A stretch of DNA of 64,000 nucleotides. It comes from Salvator merianae. Its lineage: Eukaryota > Chordata > Lepidosauria > Squamata > Teiidae. Every line of letters starts with the position of its first letter. Positions within the stretch are counted from its first letter, which is position 1. The stretch spans positions 42,184,197 through 42,248,196 of the forward strand of contig QVOM02000116.1 in NCBI GenBank assembly GCA_003586115.2, read 5' to 3'. A model generated the notes under the pieces. It saw only the letters and a program-made list of their open reading frames with translations. It did no database searches and was not told the DNA's origin. Position numbers and translations under genes: made by a program. This document shows positions 23,803-35,879 of this stretch, piece by piece.

Positions 23803-23945
23803 GGGTTGCCATATGGGAAAAAAGGTGGGGGCAGGACTCCTGTGTCTTTCAGCAGGTGGGACCTGCATTATAAATTATACCTGATAGGCTTGTGCTGAAC
23901 TGCTATCTATCAAGGTCAAACTGTGGTAAAGATGCCCAGGACTGC
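23803..23945. mobile_element. Fragment of GGTTGCCATATG foldback family
   Basis: GGGTTGCCATATGGGAAAA followed by GGGGCAGGACTCCTGTGTC corresponds to the left half of the element at 53697 (GGTTACCATATGAAAAAG, then ACACAATTCCTGCTCC). No right terminus was found. Confidence 0.5.
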
Positions 23946-24437
23946 TAGATGCTTAACTTAGCAAGATCAGACTCTCTAGAGTATCTAGAAGTACTACTAA
24001 AATCTCACAGAGAACTTACCTTCTTGTTCCACCCTGTGGACTCTGCTATTATTTCTATGTTTGCAAGTGAGGTGGTGACCTGCACGCAACATCATGATGA
24101 CACGCAATCAGTCTGTGTGTCATGGCATTGTGCACAAGTGTAATGTTGTTCTATCCACCGATGCAGAAATAAGGGTGACGTCTGCATGGGATCAAAGAAA
24201 GGCTTCAGCTAACTTGCCCATTCTTCTACTGTCAGTGCAGAGTTTTATAAACCCCACTAGTAACCTTGATGCAAAAATCCATGGGGAGGCGCAGGTGCAT
24301 ATTGGTCTTAGGAGAGAGGATATCATTAGATGCATTCTAGTCTTGTAAATATTAAAATCATCCAAGCTATGTAAATCAATAATCTGATGCAGAGAAAACT
24401 ATTGGATCATATATATCCACAGCAGCTGGAGCTAAAG

Positions 24438-24563
24438 GCCATTTGCCTTTGATCTCAGTTAACATGCAGCAGACAAGGTCTTGATCCAGCATGAAAGTAA
24501 ACAGTTTTTCAACAGAGCCACATCTAGTTCAGTGCACATTGATGGAGATCAAAGGCAAATGGC
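24438..24563. repeat. Perfect 19-bp spaced inverted repeat
   Basis: GCCATTTGCCTTTGATCTC at 24438-24456 is exactly reverse-complemented at 24545-24563, with weaker pairing continuing into the 88-bp spacer (TTAACATGC against GTGCACATTGATG). It is probably a short foldback transposon; no target duplication was identified. Confidence 0.85.
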
Positions 24564-25406
24564 GAATAATTGTTTAGGCCTTCCAGTGTGCCCTGGCTGC
24601 CACTGGAGACTGGTGTGGGTGAACGCAACAAGAAGCTCCTCCACTTGTTGAAAGCCAGTTCATGTTCTTCCTTTGAAGTTCATGCAGCTTACGAACCAGC
24701 TTTCAACAGGGGGTGGGCTTCCTGCTGTGCTCACCTGTATCAGGCACCACTGCTGACTGCCAGGTACCACTGTACCAGAGATGATGATAAGATCACTGGA
24801 GGCAGAGATATAATATTCACATTTGTCTTAAAATCTAAAGAAATTATATCCCTATGACATTCAGTGTGTCTTCAAATAAAATCTTTTTGTGACTCCAAGA
24901 GAGCTGCTGTTAAAAAGGAAAAGAAAAAAAAGGAAGAAAAAAAAAATCTATGACCTTCTATACAATATGAGTGCCAACATTACTTTTAAAAGTAATTTCC
25001 CTCTATCTACTCTTGTTTCTTGGAACAGCTTTCTGAAGAGCAATGTACATTCTGTGCCATCCGTCTGCCTAGTGACAAGTTGCTTTTGATTGCCAAGCAT
25101 CTGTCATGCAAAGCATGAATGAACAACAAGAACACAGTATCTAATTTTCTGTCTCTCTCTCTCTCTCTCTCTCTTTTTTTTAAGCAAAGGCATTAGCTTT
25201 CAATTTACACAGAAAAGCTTCAAACACCACAAGATCTAGCATATTAGGTTGTTTTTAAGAATTGTTAATTGAAGCACTGTCTTAATGCTAAATTTGGCAT
25301 TTACTGTCTCATCTTATACAACATTACATGCAAGTAGGCACAAGAACGTACCTCAGATTGGCCCCAGGGGGTGATCACATGTCCAAAACCTGTTGTTCTG
25401 CTGAGT

Positions 25407-25407
<1 letters not shown>
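24564..25407. other. Unannotated sequence with simple tracts
   Basis: No gene. It contains an A/G-rich tract (24912-24945) and a (TC)n run at 25150-25174. Confidence 0.5.

Positions 25408-25471
<64 letters not shown>
25408..25471. repeat. (TAA)n microsatellite
   Basis: About 21 uninterrupted TAA units. Frames reading poly-Asn or poly-Ile across it are artefacts. Confidence 0.99.
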
Positions 25472-25472
<1 letters not shown>

Positions 25473-27289
25473 GATTCAGTCAGAGGAAAGCAAAGGACAC
25501 ATTTATTTGTTGTTATCATTTATTATAGATGGATTGATTAATTGCAATAATTCTAATGTTACATAAAAGTGGGTTTTACGATGCATCATTCTTTGACATG
25601 AAACATCCAATGGTGCACATTGTAGTTTTTAGATATACCTCCGCTTGCAGGATCCAAGTAGGAAATAGGAGTTTTAGGAGAGCGAGCACAGTTCAGAGAG
25701 GGCAGAACGAGTCACTCAGAAAGGTGACTTCCCCTGCACTCAACTGGATACAAATCTGCAGTAGTTCTGCATCCAGTTTGTCCTTTCCATATTGCTTCCT
25801 CCTCTTGTGAGCTGCCACTCCCCTGAAGCAGATGAGTTAAAGTACAACATTTTTAAGGTAGCATCACTTGCTGGAAATATGCTTAACTGTGTTCCTGGTC
25901 CTGTAACTTTTCCTGGTCTACCACAGTTCAGCAGCAGAATGAAGAAACTGCTTGAAAAACCACTGGAGTTGGAAAGACAATGTAGGGTAGGGGTTAGAGA
26001 GCTGGGCGAGGACTGCAGAGTTTAACTGGTTTTCATTTCTCCAAAACATGCTTTGGCCTACAGTAGATCAGAATGCAGATTCAGCGAATCAAAGGGAACC
26101 ATAGTTTAGATTGGTGAGGTACCACTAGACAGGCTATGTATATTTTCCTGAGTACATGCAAGGAAAAAATGTCTGCTGTTAGTCAACAGAAGTAAAGGAC
26201 AGAATAGCAGCAGACTGAAAAGAGGTTTTTCTGCCAGTATCCAAAAATGATGAAAGTTATAAGCAAGAGTCTGTGCTGCAAACTTTATTTTGGCTAGAGT
26301 TAGATGGTAAACAAGGCACCTAAAAGTTTGACCCAAGAGGTTGGGAAGAAAACAACCTCAGATCATCAAAGAAAATATATGAAAATAGAAGGATGTGCGG
26401 AAGGAGGAGGAGAAGGAGAAGGAGGAGAAACTTGATATCATTGAAGCAAACTGTACTTCACCATACAAAGTTTCTGCACAAAGGATAGATGAACTCATTT
26501 CCCATCAGCTTTAAGAAAGTAGACCAAAGGGAATTGAAATGAGCCATTTGTTTAATAAATTACTATCATTCAAGTGAGTAAGACACAGGTCTTAATATGG
26601 TGGGAAACAAAATCCCTCTGAAGTAATTATATTTTCAGTTGTACAATTAGAAGTCAGGGTGACATTATCGGTTTGAAAAACAAAAGGCTGAATTTTGTTT
26701 GGACTTTTATTCTCTTCCCTCCCTCCCTTTCCTACATGTGATGAAGGAAGTCACTTTATCCTCCACATATTTTACAAGTGTTAGGCTGAGAGGTGTACCT
26801 TGCGAATAACTCAGAAAAGCGGTTTTTGAGTGATTATGGCATGCTCCATAATTCTGCTTTGAATCTAAGCTTTCAGATATGGCTATGGTTTCCATCTTCA
26901 GAGAATATGACTGCTAGAACAGGCAAATGCAAATGAAGATAAGATGGATGTTGTAACCGTTTCCAAAAACATAGGTTTAAAGCAGAATTATGGAACACGA
27001 CATAAGAATCCCAAAACTGAAACAAGATGAAAACTGGCTGCAGAAGCCTCCATTCTCCCAACTCAGGTAAGCCTTAACTCTTGACTTTATCAGTTAAGGT
27101 GCAGTTTCATCCAGTTCCACCCAAAAAACCCTGATTCTGTACTAGTGTCCTACTCCATAGATTTCTATGTAAAATTGCCTGGAAGGTGGCATTAAAATAC
27201 CCTAAGAAAACAGGATGTGATGAAAGAAGGGAGAAAAAGAGTGAAGAATAATTCTGCTACTCCTACCTATCTGGCAAAAGATTGCTTTT
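25472..27289. other. Unannotated sequence
   Basis: No gene. A GGAGGAGGAGAAGGAGAAGG purine tract is at 26404-26429. The string CTCCCAACTCAGGTAAGCC at 27054-27072 looks like an exon end with a splice donor, but no supported reading frame or acceptor accompanies it. Confidence 0.45.
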
Positions 27290-27900
27290 TTGTTGTTGTT
27301 TTTTTTTAAATTTATATTATTTATAATTGTGTAATATAAGTCCTAGTATCACATTACAAAACAACAACTCCCCCCACAAAACAACTGGGGACTTAGCATT
27401 CTGAAAATATTACACTGTATGGGGTGGGGGTTCAATCTGAAGATGAAACATAAGACTATACGGTTAACTTAAGCCGACTGAGGGAACCATGATTGTAGTT
27501 TCTTGTTTAGAAAAGCTGAAGCGTACGAAGGAGCCCGGTGCAGCTGGGGATGACTTCTAGCTGCTTCTATTAATGGGGTCCATTTGTGGATGAATTTACA
27601 CTGCTCTTCAAATCCTTGTGGATTTCAGTGCTGTTACCAAAAGCTGGGCTGCTGACTTCCAATGGAGGGCAATTTTTGCCTTTGCAGCTGTCAACAATAC
27701 CTTTAATAGGCCCTTATGATGCAGTTTAGCATGTAACCCTTTAAACTTAAATAAAAAAAACTAGGAGTGGCAAAAGCAAAATATCACATTGATATATATC
27801 AGAAATAGATGATTGTATTATTTACCAGAATTGTCAGACAAAGGGGCGTTCCCACCACATATGCAAGTGTGTGCCCATGACATTGCAAAAGATTGTTGTC
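27290..27900 (-). mobile_element. L1 LINE 3' end, antisense
   Basis: On the minus strand, HLHMWWERPFV-stop-QFW is the conserved L1 ORF2 C-terminal region. It is followed, with frameshifts, by LTAAKAKIALHWKS, the 'TAAR..IAxxWKS' block of L1. The run ends in a T-rich stretch on the plus strand (27288-27308), i.e. the A-tail. A TGA inside the WW...FW motif and several other stops show it is dead. Confidence 0.82.
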
Positions 27901-27974
27901 AGATTATTCTTCTTCTAAAGGTTTTTATTCCATAAGTTTGAAGTGAAGAAAATCCTGGAATCAGTGTGTGTCAA

Positions 27975-28076
27975 CCACCAACCAACCAACCAACCAACCA
28001 ACCAACCAACCATAACCTTCCTTCCTTCCTTCCTTCCTTCCTTCCTTCCTTCCTTCCTTCCTTCCTTCCTTCCTTC
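27975..28076. repeat. Compound (CCAA)n-(CTTC)n microsatellite
   Basis: About nine CCAA units (27975-28011) are followed by about fifteen CTTC units (28018-28076). It ends 13 bp before a Harbinger-like terminus. Confidence 0.98.
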
Positions 28077-28086
28077 TATAAAATGC

Positions 28087-28252
28087 ATAGGCCCTTTTGC
28101 ACTGGGACATATTCTGGATTATATCCTGGAACAGGGACCTGACATCTGCATGTTAGTTCAGACAGGACAGGGTCTGCTGTAGTCTGCACTAGCTTGTAGA
28201 TGGCAGGTCTTTATTCCAGGACATATTCCAGAAGAAGCCAAAGCAAGGAATA
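28087..28252. mobile_element. Harbinger-like palindromic MITE (180-bp family), diverged
   Basis: The element is 28090-28249, with ATA on both sides. The left arm GGCCCTTTTGCACTGGGACA and TTCTGGATTATATCC, and the right arm TAGATGGCAGGTC and TTATTCCAGGACATATTCC, parallel the 180-bp family. The right terminus is badly eroded. Confidence 0.72.
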
Positions 28253-28306
28253 AAGTAGCACCATCATCGATTTCCCAGAGGGGGAAGGTAGCCAGTATCT
28301 AGGCTA

Positions 28307-28420
28307 CAATTACCATATGAAAAAGAGGCTAGAGATCCCATAACTTAAAAGCTGCATAGAAGGAATTTAAGCAGGTGCTCTCATAATGCAAGCTTTCCTC
28401 TTTCAAACTCAGGATCTCTC
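28307..28420. mobile_element. GGTTGCCATATG foldback family, diverged copy
   Basis: ATTACCATATGAAAAAGAGG at the left and TTCCTCTTTCAAAC at the right form an imperfect inverted repeat. The interior TAACTTAAAAGCTGCATAGA parallels CCTTTAACAGCTGTATAGA of the copy at 53697. Confidence 0.6.
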
Positions 28421-28667
28421 CTCTACCTAATCCTAAACCAATCATTTTAGATTTCACCAACCCCCTGGAAAGAGGCTGTGTGGGGTTTGTGCCCACTGGA
28501 AGAAAGATTTGTACTGTTGCCTACATAAAACCACACAAGGGGCCTGCTCCTACCTATTCCCAGCAGCAGCGAGGAGCAAGGAAAGCACACCAGGATCCAA
28601 ATGAATTGGAGATGAAAATGAGAAACAGCTACAGATGCCAAAAGATCAGGATATGCAGCTGGACATT

Positions 28668-28709
28668 ATATATATATATATATATATCCAGCATTATATA
28701 TATATCCAG

Positions 28710-28764
<55 letters not shown>

Positions 28765-28784
28765 TTTATATATATATAAAAGAT
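28668..28784. repeat. (TA)n microsatellite ending in a perfect palindrome
   Basis: TA repeats are interrupted by two TCCAGC units. At 28761-28784 the sequence is a perfect 24-bp palindrome with ATCTTTTATATA as its left half. It is liable to cruciform extrusion and replication slippage. Confidence 0.95.
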
Positions 28785-29049
28785 AAAATGAAAGAAAGTA
28801 TGTTGTAATGTAGATGCCTGGCCACTTTAATTAAGCTTGAAGCTGCCCTATGGTGAATGTACCTAACAGTTCTGTTTTGGACTCACTTTTTTTTTTTTTT
28901 TTTTTACTCCAGTCTTAACTTCATTTTCCTTCATTTCTTCATTGCATTCTTTAAGACTGCGTGGACATTCATAAGTCTTTGGGTCCACATATACACAATT
29001 TTCAAGCTCTCTTCTTCCCAATTCACTGTGGCTTGAAGATTGGGACCCT
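28785..29049. other. Unannotated sequence with T tract
   Basis: A 22-nt T run lies at 28887-28908 and could be the A-tail of a minus-strand retroposon, but the adjoining sequence is not recognised. Confidence 0.4.
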
Positions 29050-29510
29050 TCCTGCACAGACTCCTAATGAGGATTAGATTTGCACATTAATCCAGATCTA
29101 TGAGGCCGTGCCCCCATTGGTCTGCTCTGTCTGCATTAGACAGAGTGTGATCCTAATTAGGGAGGTCTTAATCTGGATCACTGGTAGACCTGTTTAATTG
29201 AGTTTTCTAGCAAACCAGCAGCCCTGATCCAGAACACAGGAGGCATGCTTCCCATGTTCAGGACTACCAGTGACTGCATTTCAATAGCATGTCATAGCAT
29301 ACTGCTGAAATGTACTCCACAGAAGCCCTGAGGCCCTCAGAGGCATAGGTGCATGGCCACAAAGCTCATGTGAGTTTCAAGGCTGCAGCATGGGCTGATC
29401 TTGATCAGTGCAGTTGTTGTGAATGGTGCTAATACCACCCATGCTTTCCTGTTGGTGGAATCAATGGGCCTGACTATTCCAGACCCACTGATCCTGACTA
29501 TGAGCAGGTA
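29050..29510 (-). mobile_element. Harbinger-like MITE (GCACCACCAAAAT family), minus orientation
   Basis: Its reverse complement carries TTAAACAGGTCTACCAGTGA followed by TCCAGATTAAGACC, matching 14251-14283 of the copy at 13998 (TTAAACAGGTCTACCGGTGA...). A candidate terminus AGTCTAGAAAGGCCC ends near 29525. The boundaries are approximate. Confidence 0.5.
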
Positions 29511-30099
29511 AGTCTAGAAAGGCCCAGAGATCTACAGTATAGTGGTTCCAGAAATCCCGCATGTCTCACTGGTGGTTCATTGAGATTCATCCAAGCCATT
29601 GGGAGTCATCAGTGGTGATGAGCAAAAGACCCTCACCTACTTGGGATTTTATCTTTTACTAAATTTTTTATATCCTTCCTTAAAGTGCCTGATGCCATTA
29701 AAAAAATATGCACAGGATTAAGAGCTTCCCAATTCTTAATAATTCAGAATTTAAATAGAATTTAAATATATATAACAACTATGACGTTCTTCAACATCAT
29801 CACCCTGCATAAGATACACATGTTAAATTTACAAAAGAATGGATTTTCCTGTTCTACTACCTTTTTATTCTGTGGTTTCACTTAGCAGTGTATCCTGCTT
29901 TTCTTACATTTTTGATAATTTCCCAACATTTACAACAGAAGTGGAAGAAAAGGAAGCACGTAAAACCCTGTACTAGCTACCAAAGGGAAACCAGATACCA
30001 AATATTGTAGCTAAGGAAGTTCTCCTTCATGTATCACCACCATCTGAAGCACCATGACAATAAGCACCACCATACTGGGGCATTGGGAGTCAATTCTTC
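29511..30099. other. Unannotated AT-rich sequence
   Basis: No gene or recognisable element. Confidence 0.45.
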
Positions 30100-30335
30100 G
30101 CTATGACACATGACCTCAGAATTCTGGGCATTCACCAGCTTGATTAGCCCAATTTAGAGAAGTCAAGGCTATCAATGATTATTAGTTCTGATGGCAGTGG
30201 CAGGTGGTATGACTCCAGAGGTCAGCTGCTAGGAGACTGAAAAAGGAGTAAGCACTGCACTTATGTTCTACTGGTGCACTTGGTTGGCCACTGCAAGAGC
30301 AAATGACTGGACTAGGTGGGCCATGGATCTGCTTT
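30100..30335 (+). mobile_element. CR1-type LINE 3' end, sense, decayed
   Basis: GGCTATCAATGATTATTAG, TTGGTTGGCCACTGCAAGAG and GACTGGACTAGGTGGGCCA are the typical CR1 3' end. No reverse-transcriptase sequence remains. Confidence 0.7.
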
Positions 30336-30839
30336 CTAGAAGCACACATGTGCTGAACAGTTATTTACAAAACTGATGTTGTTAACCACCATTCTCTCCT
30401 CTGCCAAATTGTAAATTTCACACAGACAGATGGTTGTGCGGACTGATGGAGTAGATGGGTCATGGGTTGATCTATTTTCCCCTGATGGCTTTGGGTGATG
30501 TCAACTTTATTCAGGGCAGGACCATTATGTTTTATTGCTCTTTACAGTTTTGTCTGGCTTGTGATGGTCTTATGGGTTTTATGCAGAGGATTCTTTTCAA
30601 AATGCATTCCTTTCTGGGCTCATATATGGAGGAAGAGTAAGTACAGTAGTGATAGCCTGTATGCTTACATTGTCCCATACAAAATTCAGAAAATTTTAAA
30701 CTGAGAACAGTGGCATCCCCAAGGCAATGGGGATGCCAGATAACATCTGAAGAGAGATTCAGATAAGAGTATTAGAAGCATTGATAGCCAAAATTCCTTC
30801 TCCTTTTCACATAGCAAAAGCTCAGGAGTCTGATCTTAA
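30336..30839. other. Unannotated sequence
   Basis: No gene. Frames at 30455-30704 (+) overlap one another and show no domain. Confidence 0.45.
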
Positions 30840-31330
30840 AATACTTATGCTTATTCCTTCAGCTGAATTATCTGGCCAGAAGATGGCAGCAGTGGCTTGC
30901 TTTAGCATTACCTTTCTGTGTCATTAAGAAGCATAACCTACAACTGACAATTTATTCTGTAGTATCAGAGCAAAAAGAGTACATGGACATAGTCGAACCA
31001 ATTACCAGCTTTAAAAAAAAATGTTCAGGAATCTTCTGTACAGCTCTGTTGCTTTTGCTTTTTCATTTTAATACATTATAGTTTGGAAATCTGCCATCCC
31101 TAAGCCATATGGACAATATTATGCACACAATATTAACACAAAAATTAATTTGCAATGATCTGATTATCTATAGCTCGGTTATCCAAAAGCCTTCTGCTTA
31201 TCTTTAGTGATCATAATAATGCTTAACACTGATGTAGCAGTTTTAAGGTGTCCAAAATTCATCACAGCTATATTGCTAGTGACACTTATAAGTAAATTAC
31301 ATTAATATTATTATGCTAATATTACAGAAC
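30840..31330. promoter_or_regulatory. Candidate conserved non-coding block with CTCF-like motif
   Basis: Repeat-free AT-rich sequence with clustered TTAAT/ATTAAT sites and CCAGAAGATGGCAG at 30876-30889, which fits the CTCF core at 13 of 14 positions. No coding potential. The assignment rests on appearance only. Confidence 0.25.
30876..30889 (+). promoter_or_regulatory. CTCF-like motif
   Basis: CCAGAAGATGGCAG against CCASYAGRKGGCRS: only the fifth position (A for C/T) departs. It sits in repeat-free DNA, so it is unlikely to be transposon-derived. Confidence 0.5.
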
Positions 31331-33177
31331 AGGTGAAGATGAGAGACAAGAATCGTAGTCCAATGGATGAGTTTTAATAGATTTGAACCTGGCACCCATT
31401 TTATAAGCTAATTGTCCCTCCTGTAATGTAGTTGTGGCATTCCCAAAACCCACCATGTAATGTAAGATATATTAGTGGAAGATGTGGAATACCATCTTCC
31501 TCTAGCTACTAGTTTTCAATAAGCAGAAGTGATTTGTATAGTACAATTTTGTGGTGTGTGATAGCACATTAGATGATGGAACTTACAATCTCCTTACTTT
31601 GCAGAAACAAAGCCATGTCATGCAAAAACCACACTCTATAAGGGTGTACTTAAGGTGGTCACATGTTTTCCCAAAATAAAAATAAAAGAAACACAAATGG
31701 ATGTCAATTTGCATAAAATCTGTGAATGATAATTTAATATTATGAATGCTATTTAGATATGAGAACTTCAGAGTAGTACAGAAGACAGTAATCTGCAAAT
31801 TGTATTGTTATCCAGGTGCTATCCTGAACATGTATCATTCTGTCTCTCATACTAACAGAAATCTTCAAGCAAAGGATTGTTTTTGATCACTCCCTAAAAT
31901 GCACCTGCTTGACAGTAAGACCTACATTTCTTACACAGGTTACTACTTAACCACTCTGCTGAAGAAGTCCTCAGCTCTTCATTCAGTCCTCTGTTTATCA
32001 CTGGAAAGAACCAGGGGAGAAGTTGTTGCCTAGGTGATATCCTCTCCAGGTAGCTCCATATTAATTTTCTGGTGCTACCTAGGGATGGATAATCTTACTG
32101 AGTTCCATTGACAAAGTATGAATTTTGTACATCTCCATTTATAAGCACCAATGGCTGCATATCAGTTTACCCCACCAGGGCATCCTTGTCATCCCAAGAA
32201 CGCATCTCTGCCATCCCATCTCGATTTTCAGCAGCAGGGGTTCCTTGTTGTCATCATGCTGGCCTCTTTGTCAGCATGATTGCTAGTGGAGGCGATTTCT
32301 GTGCATGGTACTTTTTTGTTCCCTACAAAGAGGTGCCACAGAAAATGGTGCCTCTGCATTAAAAAGTGGAGACCATGGAGGGTTCTGTGGATGGGAGCCC
32401 CTCTCCCAATTGCTTGAAAAAAACTGCCTTTACTGGAAGTAGAGACATGGGTTTCAGAAGCTTTTACTCTGTTTCCATAGCTACCAAGTTCTGAATTGCA
32501 AGACAGATGTGCTATGTGTAAGGACTCTTCTTACCTTTGACCTCCATGAAGCCTTCAAAGAGCTTCAGTTGAAATATCCAAGTCACCACAAAGCAGCATT
32601 AGTCACTGCCGACCTTTAAAGCATTGTATTGTTTCGCTGTTACTTATCAATTTTCATTTATGTCCAGCTGCTTTGGAGTACTGTTGAAAGCTAAGGAGGA
32701 CAGGATACAAAATTGTGAACTAATATGTAAATAGCTGTTACATTTATAAAATAAAAAATGTGTTTCCGGTAATTAAGTAAATAGCAGGTTGTCCTCAAAA
32801 AAATAAAACAAAATAAAACTGTGACCCTTTAGTTGTATAGAAAAATAAATACTTTTGATAAACAATCACTGCAATTCTGATGGCCAGCCCCAAACACTGC
32901 TTCAGTAGAATCTTAGGCTGTTTCTGCTTTCCACGTATTAGTGGAGAACACAGAGCACTCTTTTTGGCCCGAATCAAATGATTTAGGCCAGGAAGGTGTA
33001 TCTGGCAGGGACTGCACCAGCAACCATCTCTAAGATGAATATAATTCCCTTCCTAACTCCCTACATCTTCTCCAGTTATATAAAAAGATGAATTTTGACA
33101 TGTTTGCGTGCAATATGAGCCACTCCAGCTGAAATTCTATCTTCTATATGACTGTTAAAAATATGAGACCTGACTTG
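31331..33177. other. Unannotated sequence
   Basis: No gene. The 32620-32760 stretch ends ATTTATAAAATAAAAAATG and may be an old retroposon tail. No family was recognised. Confidence 0.45.
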
Positions 33178-33657
33178 GGGCCTTTTTGCACTTTAAGCTA
33201 ATGAGCATCAGGGACGCTCACTAGCTAAGTGGGTTCACACTGTTGGAGACCTGCATGACTGGGAGCAGCCTATAGCTGCTCCTAATCATGCCTAGCTGTG
33301 GAGCAGTAAATAGTACTCCACAGCGTGTCCAGGAGCAACTATCCTGCTCCCAGTGAAGTGTATTTGCATCCGCTTCCATGTGCCACCCTGTGGCTGTGCC
33401 TACTCACTTGGGTGATTATACCAGCATGCACCTGCACAATCTGCAGCACTGATAGTCACCATGACAGTGACTGGATGCTTCACAGCCACTGTCATGGTGA
33501 AAATTGGGAGCAGCGTTTGCAGTATGAATGCTGCTATCCTATTAGTGTTCCATTTTAGGATCCCACAGTGTGGATAGTATCTCCGCTGTGGAGTCAATTA
33601 CACATTAGAATAGGATAGTTATCCTGTTCTAAGAAAGAAAGTGCAAAAACACGCTTG
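33175..33657. mobile_element. Harbinger-like MITE, about 477 bp, TTG target duplication
   Basis: The element is 33178-33654. The left end GGGCCTTTTTGCACTTT and the reverse-complemented right end GCGTGTTTTTGCACTTT are inverted repeats, with TTG on both sides. Interior blocks GGGAGCAGCCTATAGCTGCTCC (a hairpin), CAGCACTGATAGTCACCATG and GGATAGTTATCCTGTTCT match the copies at 48613 and 62324. Confidence 0.82.
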
Positions 33658-33904
33658 GATTCTATATGGCAACTGTATCCCAAACTGAATCTGTGCCATC
33701 TCCATTTGAAAGCTTGAAGACCATGGTGAACCACTGCAAGTCGCCATCAGAAAAAATCTACAGTAGAGAAGTAACAGGGCAAATTCTCTAAATTGGAATA
33801 AAGCTGCTTTCCATATTGGATTTGTCCAGTAGTGCCACCAGGTTAGAATTCATGGGCTAAGGTTTAGGGATCATTCAGCATAACTGGCTGAAGGAGTCTT
33901 CTGA

Positions 33905-34276
33905 AAGTAGTGTAGGGATGTGCACAAACAAAATTCACAGGTTTGTTTTTCTACTGAAGTGAAAATTCATCTATTCATTTCATTGTCAAACTGCTGAATT
34001 AAAAAAATGGTTTTTCGCATTCATTTTTGCCATTTTTCTGCAAAGAAAAATACTATTTTTTTTCTGTTAAAAAAAACCTTTAATAGGCAAAAGCACAGCA
34101 AAACATGAATGTTCCATCAGATTGTTCATTTTTGCAATTGGAAGACTGGTTCATTTCGATCAAGAATTGGAAATGTGAAACACCACATTTTTGTTTTGAT
34201 GCAAATATCCGTGGATGAAAAATATTCTATTGACTTTATGAAAGTGAATCGAATTTTGCACATCTCTAATGCAGTG
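33905..34276. mobile_element. hAT-like non-autonomous element with 6/8 TSD
   Basis: The element is 33913-34268. The termini are TAGGGATGTGCACAAAC and AATTTTGCACATCTCTA; the flanks are AAGTAGTG and ATGCAGTG. The interior is rich in TTCATTT and AAATGAA-type motifs, differing from the GGTTCA-rich copies, so only the ends are conserved across the group. Confidence 0.85.
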
Positions 34277-35879
34277 GCTTATTGTATTCTAAACAAGTGA
34301 AGTACCCTGATGCTCATTGTCATTCACATAGGAAGGTTCCTGTAAGGTCATTAAATCTACAGTCTAAAATTGTAGAGCCTCCGACCTGTGATGAAAAATC
34401 ACAGCAACTCCCCTTGTTCCTTTTCTCCTGGATAACAAGTAGATATAAGCAACAAATAGCTTGCAGAGGAGAAGCAAAGTAGAGACAAGGTCCTGTTCTT
34501 CTGCAGGGAGCTTCAGCTTCTCCAGTCACTGCTTCACTCCTTCCCCCATTTCCCCACATAAGCTGTCACTCTCCTACCTTTTTGCTCTTGAGAGGACTGA
34601 TAACCTAAATGTACAGGTTTTGTTTTTGTTTTTTTGCTTCTGATCAAGTTGAAGAGTATGGGGCTACCTGCAATACCTTGCAGCAGTAGTTACCAGTATT
34701 AATACTATTATTAATACTGCACATTGCAGATAAGGTGAGGAGATACAGGGTCCTTGGTTCTAACAGAAGTCATGCAGCTTCTATATCATCCAACTAGAGT
34801 AAGGTCAGATCAAAAGTACACCTAAACAGTGTCTGATTTTAAATCAGTTAATGTGGGTGGGAAAACTCTACAATGCTTTTAGCAAAGTAAATGCACTAGA
34901 TTGAATTTAAAACAACAGATGATAGGGATTTGGACCACTAATTAGCTGTGTATTTTTATCCACTCATACATTTAGGGAGAATAGAGAGTACAGCTTGTCA
35001 ATAACACGGTAGCATTAATTCTTTATATTCTTTTACGGTGCTTGCCAGCTACCTAGGTGCCTCTAGCTATTCTGTGGAACATGATTAATCGCCACTTCTC
35101 TTCTTTCTTTCTTGGCACCGTTCTTTTTTTCTGAGTTATTTACAAAAAAGGGATTGAGAGAGAGAGACTTTAATTCCTTCCAGGATAGGTTTAGATTTGC
35201 TTCAACTTACTATACTGTCTGGGCACATCTTAGTTATGCAAGCTTGAAAGGGCCTTGCTGATGTGTTGTTAAAAGGTGTTAGATACTGATATAGTAATCA
35301 AAACAGTGTGAAATAATGCAAATGTTCAGGTCAAAGAAAGTACAAGGTTCACAGAAACCAGAAACTGGTAAGTCCCTGCAGTCTGAGCTAAATTGGTCCT
35401 GTGAGAAGATCTTTCTCGTACTAGTTTAGAAACTTGACCCATATAATGTTTATGTGCATAATGATGTGGTGAAACAAGAGACAGGTATGTGAACTCCTTG
35501 GCAATGGTTCCCTGGTAAAATCAACCATTTACAGGGTTTGGATAAGAAAGAAGCCAAATAACGGAAGACGTAACAAGATTGGATTGAGAATAGAGTAGCA
35601 TGGAGCATTCAGGAACAACCATAAGATTTTCCTAAAGGTGCCTTGGCCAAGCAGAAGTCTGCTAGCTCAATCTCAGCCATTGTCTTGTGATGGTTAGAAG
35701 ACTGGAAATCTGCTTTTCAAAAATCTACAGCAGATAAGATCTACAAGTCCCATCAATCACAGCAAGTAGGGGAGATTCTGCATGGTCCCTTCAGTTCCTT
35801 CAGATCATGCTAACCATCTCATTGAACCATAGGATCTGTATGTTACAACATTTCTTAGGAGACATACCCTCCCAGGGAA
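34277..35879. other. Unannotated sequence
   Basis: No gene. It contains a short T/G tract at 34618-34635 and a GAGAGAGAGA run near 35155-35167. Overlapping opposite-strand frames at 34282-34643 show no known domain. Confidence 0.45.

Noticed and set aside
27040..27075. CTCCCAACTCAGGTAAGCC as a possible exon end and splice donor
   Set aside because: No upstream acceptor with an open, family-like frame was found; GTAAG strings occur by chance at this density.
27943..28182. Frame with repeated Leu-Pro-Ser-Phe units (and a similar one at 60435-60665)
   Set aside because: It is a translation of (CTTC)n; no coding evidence outside the tract.
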